A stretch of 28,641 nucleotides of DNA, taken from Sphingobacteriales bacterium (GTDB taxonomy: Bacteria > Bacteroidota > Bacteroidia > Chitinophagales > Chitinophagaceae). Location: positions 9,505-38,145 of the forward strand of contig JAHEFC010000001.1 in the NCBI GenBank assembly GCA_024640385.1, in the 5' to 3' direction. Below, piece after piece: positions 6,698 to 15,481 of this stretch. How positions within the stretch are numbered: the stretch's first letter is position 1; each line of letters opens with the position of its first letter. The notes beneath the pieces are model-generated. The model made no database searches and had not been told where the DNA came from. It saw only the letters and a list, made by a program, of their open reading frames with translations. The translations under genes were made by a program, and so were the position numbers.

Positions 6698-8860
6698 ATG
6701 AAACGACTTATTTTATCCTCCATCCTGGTATTGATCTCTTGTATCTCCTTCTCGCAGAAACTGACAAAATTTGTGGATCCGTTTTTAGGAACAGGCGGCC
6801 ATGGGCATGTCTATCCCGGAGCAACAACTCCTTTTGGAATGGTGCAACTCAGTCCTGATAACGGCACCAACGGTTGGGACTGGTGCGGCGGATACCATTA
6901 CAGCAGCGACAGCATAGCTGGGTTTTCACATATGCATCTCAGCGGTACAGGCATCGGCGACTGGTGCGATATTTCCGTGCTGCCGCTTGTGGACACCGTT
7001 GGCAGCAATGCCCAATATCTGAAGATCCCGTTCTCGCATAAGAATGAAAGAGCCAAGCCTGGGTACTATTCTGTCTGGCTCGGTAATAATATCAGCTGTG
7101 AGCTCACGGCCACTCCCCGCAACGGGTATCATCGCTATAAATTCCCATCAAAAAGCGGGTGGCTTCGTTTCGATATAGGTTTTGCCATCAACTGGGATTC
7201 ACCCACCGCGGGCATGCTGAAACTGCTCAACGACAGCACCCTGGTTGGTTATCGCGCATCTTCCGGATGGGCGAAAGGGCAGCAGGTTTTTTTTGCAGCC
7301 AGGTTTTCAAAGCCCGTGAAAGAGAAAATATTCCTGGACGCAGTAAACCGGAATGGGGATGAGGGAACCGGACCCAAAGTGAAAGCAGTTTTGAAGTTTG
7401 ATACGGAAGATAATAACCTTTTGCTGCGTGTTGCGCTCAGTACCACAGGAACCGATGCGGCACTGAAAGCCTTATCAGAAACAGATGGTAAGTCGTTCGA
7501 CATGATCGCTTACCAGGCCGAGGCCAATTGGGAAAAAGAACTGCAGAAGATCACCATCGATACTACCGATAAAGCCTATGCGCAGAAATTCTATACAGCT
7601 TTATACAGAACCACCCTTTCGCCAAATCTCTATTCCGATGCCGATGGCAGGTACCGAATACACAACGATAAAATACGCACCCACAACGGGAACAAGTATA
7701 CGGTGTTCTCGAACTGGGATACTTTCAGGGCGCTGAACCCGCTATTCACCATCACCCAACCTCAACGCGTACCCGAAATTGTGAACAGCATGCTTTCCTT
7801 TTATGAAGATAACGGGCTATTGCCCGTTTGGGACCTTAGCACCTGGGAAACCAATACCATGACGGGCTATCATTCCATCCCTATCATCGCAGATGCCATA
7901 TTGAAAAACTTAAAAGGCATCGACTATGCCAAAGCATATGAGGCTATGAAGAAAACAGCTCATCAAAACCAACGCGGCACGCCGGATTATATCCGCTTTG
8001 GTTATCTGCCCCAGGATAAGCATGGATGGAGCGTGACCATCACGCTTGAATATGCTTATGACGACTGGTGCATTGCGCAGGTGGCTAAGAAGATGGGAAA
8101 TAAGAAAGACTATGATTATTTCTACAAGCGTGCGATGAGTTATAAAAATCTATTTGACCCGAAAACGGGCTTCATGCGAGCGAAAGACAGCACCGGGAAA
8201 TTTATTGAGCCCTTTGATCCATTATTGTCGGAACATGGATTCGAAGGACAGTACATTGAAGGCACTGCCTGGCAGCACAGTTTCTTTGTACCACAGGATG
8301 TGGATGGCTTTGCGGCCCTCTATGGAGGCAAGCCGCAACTGGTAAAGAAGATCGATGAACTTTTTAATTCATCTTCCGAGTTGCACGGTACCAATACGTC
8401 CAATGATGTATCTGGATTGATCGGCCAGTACGCCCATGGCAATGAACCCTCACATCATATCATATATATGTACACGTCTCTCGGCGCGCCTTTGAAATCT
8501 GCAGAGAAGATCAGGCTGGTAGTGGATAGTTTATATAAGAATGGTCCTGAAGGTCTGCCCGGAAATGAAGATTGCGGCCAGATGAGTGCCTGGCTGGTAT
8601 GGACCTCGCTAGGCATGTACCCGATGAATCCTGCTTCGGGGAAATATGTATTTGGATACCCGATGGTGAAATCTTCTGTGTTACACCTGCCTGGCGGCGC
8701 CACAATGAAGATCAGGGTAAAGGGAGATCTTGAAAAAAAACCTGGCAGCACCAGTTATATTAAAAGAGTGGTGTTAAATGGCAGATCCATACCGGTGAAT
8801 TTTATCACCCACGAGCAATTACTAAAAGGCGGTGAGATGATTTATGAATTGGCGAATTAG
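6698..8860 (+). CDS. GH92 alpha-mannosidase
   Basis: This 720-residue protein has a signal peptide (MKRLILSSILVLISCISFSQ) and the full GH92 layout. The N-terminal beta-sandwich starts FVDPFLGTGGHGHVYPG (25-41) with PFGMVQLSPD, GGYHYS and FSHMHLSGTG. The C-terminal (alpha/alpha)6 domain holds the HGNEPSHH motif (catalytic acid candidate E583) and GNEDCGQMSAW (622-632), which in studied members supplies the base residues. GH92 enzymes are calcium-dependent exo-acting alpha-mannosidases with inversion of configuration, commonly acting on N-glycan mannose. Linkage preference cannot be assigned from this reading. Length is normal. The final residues ELAN are encoded by the first units of an octamer repeat that continues past the stop. 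The residue LISC could be a lipobox, but the S-Q site is a better signal peptidase I site. Confidence 0.95.
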   Translation: MKRLILSSILVLISCISFSQKLTKFVDPFLGTGGHGHVYPGATTPFGMVQLSPDNGTNGWDWCGGYHYSSDSIAGFSHMHLSGTGIGDWCDISVLPLVDTVGSNAQYLKIPFSHKNERAKPGYYSVWLGNNISCELTATPRNGYHRYKFPSKSGWLRFDIGFAINWDSPTAGMLKLLNDSTLVGYRASSGWAKGQQVFFAARFSKPVKEKIFLDAVNRNGDEGTGPKVKAVLKFDTEDNNLLLRVALSTTGTDAALKALSETDGKSFDMIAYQAEANWEKELQKITIDTTDKAYAQKFYTALYRTTLSPNLYSDADGRYRIHNDKIRTHNGNKYTVFSNWDTFRALNPLFTITQPQRVPEIVNSMLSFYEDNGLLPVWDLSTWETNTMTGYHSIPIIADAILKNLKGIDYAKAYEAMKKTAHQNQRGTPDYIRFGYLPQDKHGWSVTITLEYAYDDWCIAQVAKKMGNKKDYDYFYKRAMSYKNLFDPKTGFMRAKDSTGKFIEPFDPLLSEHGFEGQYIEGTAWQHSFFVPQDVDGFAALYGGKPQLVKKIDELFNSSSELHGTNTSNDVSGLIGQYAHGNEPSHHIIYMYTSLGAPLKSAEKIRLVVDSLYKNGPEGLPGNEDCGQMSAWLVWTSLGMYPMNPASGKYVFGYPMVKSSVLHLPGGATMKIRVKGDLEKKPGSTSYIKRVVLNGRSIPVNFITHEQLLKGGEMIYELAN

Positions 8861-8883
8861 CGGATTGGCTAATTGACTGATTC
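8846..8883 (+). repeat. Octamer array (xxATTxxC), overlapping the GH92 stop
   Basis: Successive octamers are GAATTGGC (8846), GAATTAGC (8854), GGATTGGC (8862) and TAATTGAC (8870), followed by TGATTC. The TAG stop at 8858-8860 lies inside the second unit. The same family occurs at 10259-10295 and, in reverse, at 28529-28560. Confidence 0.85.
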
Positions 8884-8957
8884 TTTGGGATGGTATCTTT
8901 AACAAAATGCAAAGGCGTTTTATTTAATTTTTACTTTTAACTTCTTAATGAAGCACC

Positions 8958-10265
8958 ATGCGACACCTGATATCTTTCTCTCTGTCTCTCTTCCTCTCTA
9001 TCTCACTGATTGCGCAGCCTTCCTGGATCAAACAGGGAAACATCTATGAAGTGAATGTGCGGCAATACACCAAAGAAGGAACCTTTAAGGCATTTGGGAA
9101 AAGTCTTGACCGGCTGAAGAGTATGGGTGTGCAAACCTTATGGTTCATGCCGCTCAATCCCATTAGCAAGGTGGACAGGAAGGGCAGTATGGGGTCATAC
9201 TATGCGGTGGCGGATTATAAAGATGTGAATCCGGAGTTCGGTACTTTAAAAGATTTCCAGGAACTGGTGAAGGCCATCCATGCAAAGGGGATGAAAGTGC
9301 TGATCGACTGGGTACCTAACCATACCGGTGCTGACCACTCGTGGATCAGGAGGCACCCGGATTTTTATGTGAAAGACAGTACAGGTAAACCTGCAATTCC
9401 CTATAACTGGGATGATACCAGGCAACTTGATTTTTCAAATCCGGTGATGGAAGACAGCATGATCACGGCTATGAAATACTGGGTCACCAATGCGGATATT
9501 GATGGATTCAGGGTGGATGTGGCGTGGAATGTGCCTGAGAGTTTCTGGAACAAGTGCATACCGCAGCTGCGCAAAATGAAGAAGGAGTTCTTCATGCTGG
9601 CTGAGGGCGACAAGCCATATCTTGCTAAAACTTTTGACGCCGTTTATCCCTGGACCATGTTCCACCAGATGGAGAAGATAGCGGCAGGGCAGAGGCCAGC
9701 GTTTGCGCTGGACAGTATCAAGGCTGCAAATGATTCACTGTATCCGAAGAATACCATTCAGATGTATTTCACCAGCAACCACGATGAGAACAGCTGGAAT
9801 AAAGCCGATTATGGAACTTTCCCCGGAGCTGTACATGCACCTTTCGCCGTGTTCACACAAACCATGGCCAACGGTGTGCCTCTGGTGTACAGCGGGCAGG
9901 AAGAACCCGTGCTAAGACCTCTCGCCTTCTTCGAAAAAGATCCGATAGAGTTCGGCAAATACGGGAGGGAAAAGTTCTATAAAACACTATTGGATTTAAG
10001 AAAGAACAATCCTGCACTGGCCAGCGATGCCTCGTTCAGGAAAGTGGTGGTTGGAGATACTACGGCACTTTATGCATATGTGAGAGAAAAAGGCGATAAG
10101 AAAATTTTTGTAGTCCTGAATCTTTCTAATAAAGAGCAAACCGTTGAGGTGCACGATATTTTCCTGATGGGCAATCCCTATAATGTTTTTGCCGGGACCA
10201 GAGAAAAACTGGTTACGGCGCCGTGGAAGATCGAGCCATGGGGCTATGTAGTGCATGAATATTGA
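8958..10265 (+). CDS. GH13 alpha-amylase family glycosidase
   Basis: The 435-residue protein has a signal peptide (MRHLISFSLSLFLSISLIAQ) and a compact GH13 barrel. All four conserved regions are present: DWVPNHTG (117-124), GFRVDVAWN (183-191; nucleophile D187), LAEGD (214-218; acid/base E216) and FTSNHDEN (271-278; transition-state stabiliser D276). A short C-terminal beta domain ends the protein (FVVLNLSNKEQTVEV). These enzymes hydrolyse or transfer alpha-glucosidic bonds with retention, here in the periplasm or at the cell surface. The sequence does not tell apart an endo-amylase, an alpha-glucosidase or a neopullulanase. It follows GH92 by 97 bp on the same strand and could be co-transcribed, since no terminator is visible between them. 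Confidence 0.93.
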   Translation: MRHLISFSLSLFLSISLIAQPSWIKQGNIYEVNVRQYTKEGTFKAFGKSLDRLKSMGVQTLWFMPLNPISKVDRKGSMGSYYAVADYKDVNPEFGTLKDFQELVKAIHAKGMKVLIDWVPNHTGADHSWIRRHPDFYVKDSTGKPAIPYNWDDTRQLDFSNPVMEDSMITAMKYWVTNADIDGFRVDVAWNVPESFWNKCIPQLRKMKKEFFMLAEGDKPYLAKTFDAVYPWTMFHQMEKIAAGQRPAFALDSIKAANDSLYPKNTIQMYFTSNHDENSWNKADYGTFPGAVHAPFAVFTQTMANGVPLVYSGQEEPVLRPLAFFEKDPIEFGKYGREKFYKTLLDLRKNNPALASDASFRKVVVGDTTALYAYVREKGDKKIFVVLNLSNKEQTVEVHDIFLMGNPYNVFAGTREKLVTAPWKIEPWGYVVHEY

Positions 10266-10295
10266 CTAATTAGCTAATTATCTAATTTACTGATC
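10259..10295 (+). repeat. Octamer array overlapping the GH13 stop
   Basis: Units are ATATTGAC (10259), TAATTAGC (10267), TAATTATC (10275) and TAATTTAC (10283), then TGATC. The stop codon TGA at 10263-10265 is inside the first unit, as at the GH92 gene. Confidence 0.8.
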
Positions 10296-10300
10296 GTATA

Positions 10301-10319
10301 TTACCAGAAACATTGGTAA
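10301..10319. promoter_or_regulatory. Small dyad upstream of the DUF4242 gene
   Basis: TTACCA (10301-10306) and TGGTAA (10314-10319) are perfect inverted arms with a 7-bp centre, 31 bp before the ATG. It could be an operator or an RNA hairpin; there is no T-run for termination. Confidence 0.3.
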
Positions 10320-10350
10320 AATTTCCCCCTAAACTCTAAAATTGAATTTT

Positions 10351-10623
10351 ATGCCCAAGTATGTAATTGAAAGAGAAATACCCGGTGCAGGAAAACTTAG
10401 CCATGAGCAGCTACAGGGTATCTCACAAACTTCATGTGGTGTGCTACGAGAAATGGGCCCCACCATTATCTGGCAGCACAGTTATGTTACTACAGACAAG
10501 ATCTTTTGTGTTTATATCGCACCAAATGAAGAGTTGCTTCGGGAGCATGCATCAAAAGGCGGATTCCCGGTAAACCGGATTGAAAAAGTATCAGAGATCA
10601 TAGATCCATCCACTGCAGAATAG
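10351..10623 (+). CDS. DUF4242 family small protein
   Basis: The ATG at 10351 gives 90 residues and is preferred over an in-frame TTG nine bases upstream. The sequence has the DUF4242 pattern: it begins PKYVIEREIPGAGKLS, continues SCGVLREMGPTIIWQHSYV and TDKIFCVYIAPNEELLREHA, and ends GFPVNRIEKV. The fold is a ferredoxin-like alpha/beta barrel, and a studied member of this group binds nickel. No signal peptide is seen, so it is cytoplasmic. Its biological role is unknown. It has its own strong terminator 25 bp downstream and appears to be a single-gene unit. Confidence 0.88.
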   Translation: MPKYVIEREIPGAGKLSHEQLQGISQTSCGVLREMGPTIIWQHSYVTTDKIFCVYIAPNEELLREHASKGGFPVNRIEKVSEIIDPSTAE

Positions 10624-10647
10624 TCAATTCCGGATCTAATTTTTTAG

Positions 10648-10678
10648 TCCGTTCAGCCTTGTGTTGGACGGATTTTTT
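10648..10678 (+). terminator. Intrinsic terminator after the DUF4242 gene
   Basis: TCCGTTCA (10648-10655) pairs with TGGACGGA (10665-10672) with one G-U pair, followed by TTTTTT at 10673-10678. Confidence 0.88.
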
Positions 10679-10760
10679 ATTGAATATCCTTTGAGCAGAA
10701 GACCTTAAAGTCTATGCTAACCAATTCTGGTTATCAATCTAAGTTAAGCCGCCAGTTCAT

Positions 10761-10796
10761 TTGCATTTTTTGCAAAAATTGCAGCAGCCTGTTGCA
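10761..10796. promoter_or_regulatory. TTGCA cluster upstream of the barrel gene
   Basis: TTGCA occurs at 10761, 10770, 10779 and 10792, with TTTTTGCAAAAA (10767-10778) as a perfect palindrome. The cluster is about 85 bp before the gene at 10882, in a 200-bp gap otherwise without recognisable content. It could be a regulator-binding site or an UP-like AT tract. Confidence 0.3.
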
Positions 10797-10881
10797 TAAA
10801 TCCATTACCATTTACATCAAAGAGATATTAGTTTAGAATAACGCTAACCCATCACCTCTTCCACAATGAAAAACACAAACC

Positions 10882-11496
10882 ATGAAAAGGCTTATTCTTG
10901 TTGCCGTGAGTACTCTTGTATTCATTTCAGCAAAATCACAACTGACAAAGGCATATGCATTCGGGTCGGGGGGAGTTGAGACGAAAGAAGGCCTGGCTTA
11001 TCAATTCGGAGCAAGCTCCGTCTGGACCAATAGATGGATCATTTCAGCCGCTTATTTCAAGGCGCGCAGAAATGCCGACCTGCCATCAGATTTTAAAGTG
11101 CATAGCGGAACCGGATATCCTGGTCTTGAATACGAAACATATCCCCAGGCGGAAACCAGGTTTCTCTATGTATCCGCAGGCAGATATTTCCGGTATTCCA
11201 AAAGAATAAATTTTATACTGGATGCCGGAGTTGGCATATCAAACGGCGATCTGTTGAGTTTCAAACAGGGAAGATCCACGGATCTGCAGGAAAACAAATA
11301 CAGCCCCAATTACTCCGTTACATATTCCAGTAAAACATCAATGGGTTCCATCATTCGGACGGGCGTTGATGTGGCATTGGCAAATTTCACTGGTGTTGGT
11401 TTCGATCTTTATTATAACTACAATGGAGGTGGATTACACAATAACTTCGGATTGAATGTCAGGCTGATGTTTGGCTATATGCCATTGGAAGATTGA
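10882..11496 (+). CDS. Small outer-membrane beta-barrel-like protein, function unknown
   Basis: The 204-residue protein has a signal peptide (MKRLILVAVSTLVFISAKSQ). The remainder shows alternating hydrophobic/polar strands rich in Tyr, Gly and Ser, separated by short turns: RWIISAAYFKARR, TRFLYVSAGRYFRY, NFILDAGVGIS, and the last strand NFGLNVRLMFGYMPLED. About eight strands can be guessed, like small outer-membrane barrels of the OmpX/OmpA-like type. No conserved family motif was recognised. A nearby ATG at 10866 is out of frame with a useful product. The next gene, GH95-like, starts 46 bp downstream, and a perfect hairpin lies in between. Co-transcription is likely. Confidence 0.7.
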   Translation: MKRLILVAVSTLVFISAKSQLTKAYAFGSGGVETKEGLAYQFGASSVWTNRWIISAAYFKARRNADLPSDFKVHSGTGYPGLEYETYPQAETRFLYVSAGRYFRYSKRINFILDAGVGISNGDLLSFKQGRSTDLQENKYSPNYSVTYSSKTSMGSIIRTGVDVALANFTGVGFDLYYNYNGGGLHNNFGLNVRLMFGYMPLED

Positions 11497-11517
11497 CCTA
11501 TGCCAGTCCCAGGCATT

Positions 11518-11564
11518 AAGATAAAAGCATTATTTTCAATTTATGCGATCAATGCTTTTATCTT
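11518..11564 (+). promoter_or_regulatory. 14-bp perfect hairpin around the GH95-like start codon
   Basis: AAGATAAAAGCATT (11518-11531) and AATGCTTTTATCTT (11551-11564) are exact reverse complements separated by 19 nt. The ATG at 11543 lies in the loop and an in-frame second ATG (11552) lies in the right arm. In mRNA this would hold the start region in a stem-loop, which suggests control of translation or partial attenuation of read-through from the barrel gene. Confidence 0.6.
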
Positions 11565-13801
11565 TTCTGTTTCTGCTGAGTCTTTCTTTACAGGCTCAGA
11601 AAATAGATTGGGAAAAATATATGGACGATCAGAGTTTGTTCTGGGACAGTCTTAGTACAAATTTTTATACGGGCATTCCACTTGGCAATGGACGTTTAGG
11701 CGTTCTTATTTATAAAGAGAATGATAAGGCCCTGCGATTTGATGTGGGCCGGTCAGATGTTACTGATACGAGGCCCCATTATCCGGATTCCATGTTCACG
11801 GAGCAGCTGATCTCACGGCCAAGGCTTCCCATCGGCAAATTCGTTCTGAACACCAGGGGAACCATATTATCATCACGGATCAAGTTGGATATCTTCCAGG
11901 CCCAGGCTGGCGGTGCAATTACCACTTCAGCAGGAAAAATATTTTTGATCGCTTTTGTCCCCACCGGTGAACAGGTGATCAGTGTTCGGCTGTCAGGAAC
12001 CGGCGGAGAGAAAGATGTGAGCTGGAAATGGGTACCAGAGAAAAGTGTTACACCGAGATTAACCAATGGCCGGGTAAAGCCGGAGACATATAACTATGTT
12101 TATAATCCTGACCCCATAGTAAAAGATACGGTCGGATATGGTCTGTGCCGGCAATCGCTGCTAAATGGTGGCGGGTATACTACGGTCTGGAAGCAGCAAG
12201 ACAGTACCCTTACCATAGCAGTAGGTTATGGCCCAACTCCAGAGGATGGTTCTACAAAACAAGCTTTTGCACAGCTGGAAAATTTCAGGAAGAAGAAGTT
12301 ATCCGACGTTTTGAACACCCACAGGAAATGGTGGAGTGAGTATTTTAAAAAGAGCTTTGTTGCCGTGCCTGATGCGAGGATGCAGCGTTATTACTGGCTT
12401 GAACTGTACAATCTTGCTTCGGCTACCCGTAAAGGTGAGCCTATGGTGGATCTGATGGGCCCATGGTTTACCTGCAATACACCCTGGCCGGCGATCTGGT
12501 GGAATCTGAATACACAGCTTTCGTATTCAAGCATCTTTGTTACCAATCACCTGGAAACGGGCAGATCCCTGTTTGATAAGCTCAACAGTTCAGTGAATAC
12601 GCTGATCAATAATGTTCCGCCGGAATGGAGAAATGACGCGGCAGCTATAGGCCGCATTACCGGATATGACCTGGTGGCTCCACTGAACCAGCATGATCTC
12701 CGGGCAGGGAGATTTGAGCCCGGGAATCTTACCTGGATGCTTTTTTATTATCACCGCTATTTTCTTTATTCGCAGGATACAACGGAGCTGGTCAGGTATA
12801 TCTATCCTCTTCTCAAGCGATCCGTAAATTACCTGGTTCATTTGCTGAAACCGGGGGGTGATGGTAAACTACACCTGGTGAAATCACATTCACCGGAATA
12901 TGCGGATGCGGAAGATGCACATTATAGTTTGTCGGCCCTGCGCTGGGGTCTCCGTACATTGATCGAGACAGACAGCATGCTGGATAGGCATGATAACGAC
13001 AGGAATAACTGGAACTACATTCTCAACAGGCTGGCCGATTACCATGTTAACGAAACAGGATATATGATCGGTTATGATGTGGCGCTGACGTCTTCCCACC
13101 GGCATTTCTCACACCTGATGATGATCTATCCTTACCGGGAAACTGATCCCGACGATCCTTCATCAAAGGCCCTGATGGAAAAGTCGATCAGGCATTGGCT
13201 TTCCATGCCTTCTGCCCTGGCCGGGTATTCCTATACGGGTTCTGCATCCATGTATGCTTATTTGCGGGAAGGGGATTCTGCCGTTAAACAACTTGACAGG
13301 TATCTGGACCGGCATGCCGAAGTCAACGGACTTTACAGGGAAGCGGGTCCTTGTTTTGAAACCCCACACTCATGGGTGACCGCTTTTGCAGAGATGCTGT
13401 TGCAAAGCCATAAAGGTGTTGTGTCTGTTTTCCCGGCTACTCCATCTGCCTGGGCGGATCTGAGTTTTGCAGATCTCCGCGCCGAAGGCGCTTTCCTGGT
13501 GGATGCAGTTCGCGCAAAAGGAGTAACGGCCATGATCAGGGTAAAAAGCGAAAAAGGAGGGCCTTGCATAATAGAAACAGATATTCCCGTAGCGGATGTC
13601 AGCGGTGCCGGTGATATATCTTCTTATTTTGGCCGAACAAGAATTTCCATTGAAACAAAACCCGGTGAAGAGATCGTTATCCGTAATAAGCAGTCTGCCA
13701 AGGCAGAGCCGGGGCCGGTAGCGTTCAAAAGGTATGGGGAAACCTATTTCGGACTCAACCGCTTCAATAATTATTCAAACGATCAGAAGTTCAACTGGTG
13801 A
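11543..13801 (+). CDS. GH95-like (alpha/alpha)6-barrel glycoside hydrolase
   Basis: The 752-residue protein has a signal peptide (MRSMLLSFLFLLSLSLQAQ). The N-terminal beta-sandwich has the typical GH95-type opening, FYTGIPLGNGRLGVLIYKE. The middle (alpha/alpha)6 barrel shows PMVDLMGPWFTCN, PWPAIWWNLNTQLSYS and, further on, SHRHFSHLMMIYPYRE, which corresponds to the HRHxSHL motif of GH95. The C-terminal domain has FETPHSWVTAFAEMLLQSH and VSVFPATPSAWAD, also GH95-like. GH95 enzymes are inverting exo-acting fucosidases or galactosidases. This protein diverges enough around the substrate loops that linkage and sugar cannot be stated, and it may be annotated only as GH95-like. A start at the second ATG (11552) is possible. 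The stop is one base from the stop of the convergent hydroxylase gene. Confidence 0.78.
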   Translation: MRSMLLSFLFLLSLSLQAQKIDWEKYMDDQSLFWDSLSTNFYTGIPLGNGRLGVLIYKENDKALRFDVGRSDVTDTRPHYPDSMFTEQLISRPRLPIGKFVLNTRGTILSSRIKLDIFQAQAGGAITTSAGKIFLIAFVPTGEQVISVRLSGTGGEKDVSWKWVPEKSVTPRLTNGRVKPETYNYVYNPDPIVKDTVGYGLCRQSLLNGGGYTTVWKQQDSTLTIAVGYGPTPEDGSTKQAFAQLENFRKKKLSDVLNTHRKWWSEYFKKSFVAVPDARMQRYYWLELYNLASATRKGEPMVDLMGPWFTCNTPWPAIWWNLNTQLSYSSIFVTNHLETGRSLFDKLNSSVNTLINNVPPEWRNDAAAIGRITGYDLVAPLNQHDLRAGRFEPGNLTWMLFYYHRYFLYSQDTTELVRYIYPLLKRSVNYLVHLLKPGGDGKLHLVKSHSPEYADAEDAHYSLSALRWGLRTLIETDSMLDRHDNDRNNWNYILNRLADYHVNETGYMIGYDVALTSSHRHFSHLMMIYPYRETDPDDPSSKALMEKSIRHWLSMPSALAGYSYTGSASMYAYLREGDSAVKQLDRYLDRHAEVNGLYREAGPCFETPHSWVTAFAEMLLQSHKGVVSVFPATPSAWADLSFADLRAEGAFLVDAVRAKGVTAMIRVKSEKGGPCIIETDIPVADVSGAGDISSYFGRTRISIETKPGEEIVIRNKQSAKAEPGPVAFKRYGETYFGLNRFNNYSNDQKFNW

Positions 13802-13802
13802 C

Positions 13803-14615
13803 TCAATCTGCGTTGCTTACCCGCTTGATAGTGATGAACGGACTGATCAGCAAATACCAGAACGTCTGCTTTTTGGGTTCATCGAATTCTTCCAGGCCAT
13901 AACTGATGTCTTTCACCGGCACGTATTTATAGGTACCGAATAATTTGTCCCAGAGGATGAAGATGTCAGCATAATTAGAGTCTGTATAAAACTGTGTCCG
14001 GTGATGGTGTACTTTGTGCAAATTGGGTGTGGTAAAGATGCGGCCGAATGTTCTGTCCATCCAATCTGGCAGAACCATGTTAGCGTGTTCAATGATAAGA
14101 AATGGCAATAGGAAAACGTAATAGAAAGTGAGGACGGTTGCATCTGCTCCTATGATCAAAGCTGCAAAGACATTGATCAAACCAAAAGTCCAGGCCTCAA
14201 ATGGATGTCCTCTGAAATAAGAGGATGAATCCATGGTGGTATCACTATGATGCACCCGATGCAGCCGCCATAATAATGGGGATCGATGGGAGAGCCTGTG
14301 CATCCAGTAAGAAGACATGTCAAGCACCATGATCCCGATTACTATCTTAAGCCAGAAGGGCATCTCCACATGATAAAAAAGGCCTAGCTGTTTTGAATCT
14401 CCCCATTGGAGAATGGAGACCTGTACTGCTGCGGCTACCAGATTCATTAGGATAAATGCGATCCCCAATACCAGGTTATTCAATAAATGCGGAACGCGTT
14501 TGTCGAATTTGTGAGGGGAATTCAAAAGCCGCTCCAGGGAGAAGAATATGGTCATCAGTATCACAACCAGTATATTGAAATCCAGGCCATTGAGGTATTC
14601 AACGATCTTTTCCAT
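13803..14615 (-). CDS. Sterol desaturase / fatty acid hydroxylase superfamily protein
   Basis: ATG 14615 gives 270 residues; a TTG further upstream is less likely. Membrane segments are visible near residues 15-30, 45-68, 85-102 and 145-175. The di-iron histidine clusters are in family order: HRLSH (106-110), HRVHH (119-123) and HKVHHH (200-205), plus the helical DSSSYFRGHPFE stretch. Such enzymes use oxygen to hydroxylate or desaturate lipids in the membrane; the substrate is not evident and could be a fatty acid, a sphingolipid or a carotenoid. It is divergent from the CPBP protease gene with a gap of only about 50-90 bp, so the promoters overlap. Its 3' end nearly touches the GH95-like gene. 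Confidence 0.9.
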   Translation of the reverse strand: MEKIVEYLNGLDFNILVVILMTIFFSLERLLNSPHKFDKRVPHLLNNLVLGIAFILMNLVAAAVQVSILQWGDSKQLGLFYHVEMPFWLKIVIGIMVLDMSSYWMHRLSHRSPLLWRLHRVHHSDTTMDSSSYFRGHPFEAWTFGLINVFAALIIGADATVLTFYYVFLLPFLIIEHANMVLPDWMDRTFGRIFTTPNLHKVHHHRTQFYTDSNYADIFILWDKLFGTYKYVPVKDISYGLEEFDEPKKQTFWYLLISPFITIKRVSNAD

Positions 14616-14668
14616 GAATTGAGTTTGAGGGGTTCGGGTCAAGGTAATGATTTTCTTTATAAGCGGCT

Positions 14669-15481
14669 ATGGGAAGATCAGAACCATCAGTACATTCACA
14701 GATGCCCCGGGAACAAAATATACTTACCTGGCAGAGGGTACCGGCCAGGGATATACGCTTTAAGCGACTGGAAGAAGAAACCTCTTTCCTGCTCGGGTAT
14801 GCGATCATTTATATAATACTTGGATACGGGATAGCCATGTTGATCCAGTATTATCCGCTCCCCATCATGGGCGCCACCCAGTTCAACCAGGATGCCTGGT
14901 ATACTTTCCTGTTCAAGATCTTTTTTCTGCTCATCGTACCGGCAGTTGTTTATTTCGGATGGTGGAAGTATAAGCTCAAAGATCTGCTGCTTGGGATCCG
15001 TCCAGGATTAAAATCAGTCCTGGCCACGATCGTTATGATGACACTGGGATTTTTTCTGAATGCCAGCCATCTTTCAAAGATCAATGCACATTACGGTGAG
15101 CATCCTGATGCATTTTTTCGGGTATTCGTGGGTGTTATCATGCCCCTTTTTATGGCGGGTATTCCGGAGGAATTCTTTTTCCGGGGGTATTTGCAAACCA
15201 GGCTGGAGAAAAAATGGAACAGGTTATTCGCAATAGTTTTAACCAGTGTTTTGTTTACGGCCTGGCATTTACCGAGCCGCTATTTACTTTCCACCGGTAT
15301 TGAAGGGCAAGCAGGGCATTTTGACGAGGTTCTGTTGCATACTGGGCTTCCGGTTTTTATCATCAGCCTGATCTTCGGCATTCACTGGAGCAGGTATAGG
15401 AATATAGTTCTCCTGGTGCTTACCCATTGGGCCGTGGATATTCTTCCTTCTGTCAGTTCTTATCTCAAGATCCCATTTTGA
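14669..15481 (+). CDS. CPBP-family intramembrane glutamic endopeptidase
   Basis: The frame gives 270 residues from ATG 14669; ATG 14702 (259 residues) is an equally plausible start because the first 11 residues are unremarkable. About six to seven hydrophobic segments are seen from residue 40 on. The Abi/CAAX-protease motifs are all present: EEFFFR (167-172; catalytic Glu pair and Arg), FTAWH (196-200) and FGIHWSRYRN with LTHWAVD (H253). These proteins cleave substrates within the membrane; substrates in Bacteroidota are mostly unknown. The gene is monocistronic in appearance and is followed by a 308-bp gap. Confidence 0.9.
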   Translation: MGRSEPSVHSQMPREQNILTWQRVPARDIRFKRLEEETSFLLGYAIIYIILGYGIAMLIQYYPLPIMGATQFNQDAWYTFLFKIFFLLIVPAVVYFGWWKYKLKDLLLGIRPGLKSVLATIVMMTLGFFLNASHLSKINAHYGEHPDAFFRVFVGVIMPLFMAGIPEEFFFRGYLQTRLEKKWNRLFAIVLTSVLFTAWHLPSRYLLSTGIEGQAGHFDEVLLHTGLPVFIISLIFGIHWSRYRNIVLLVLTHWAVDILPSVSSYLKIPF

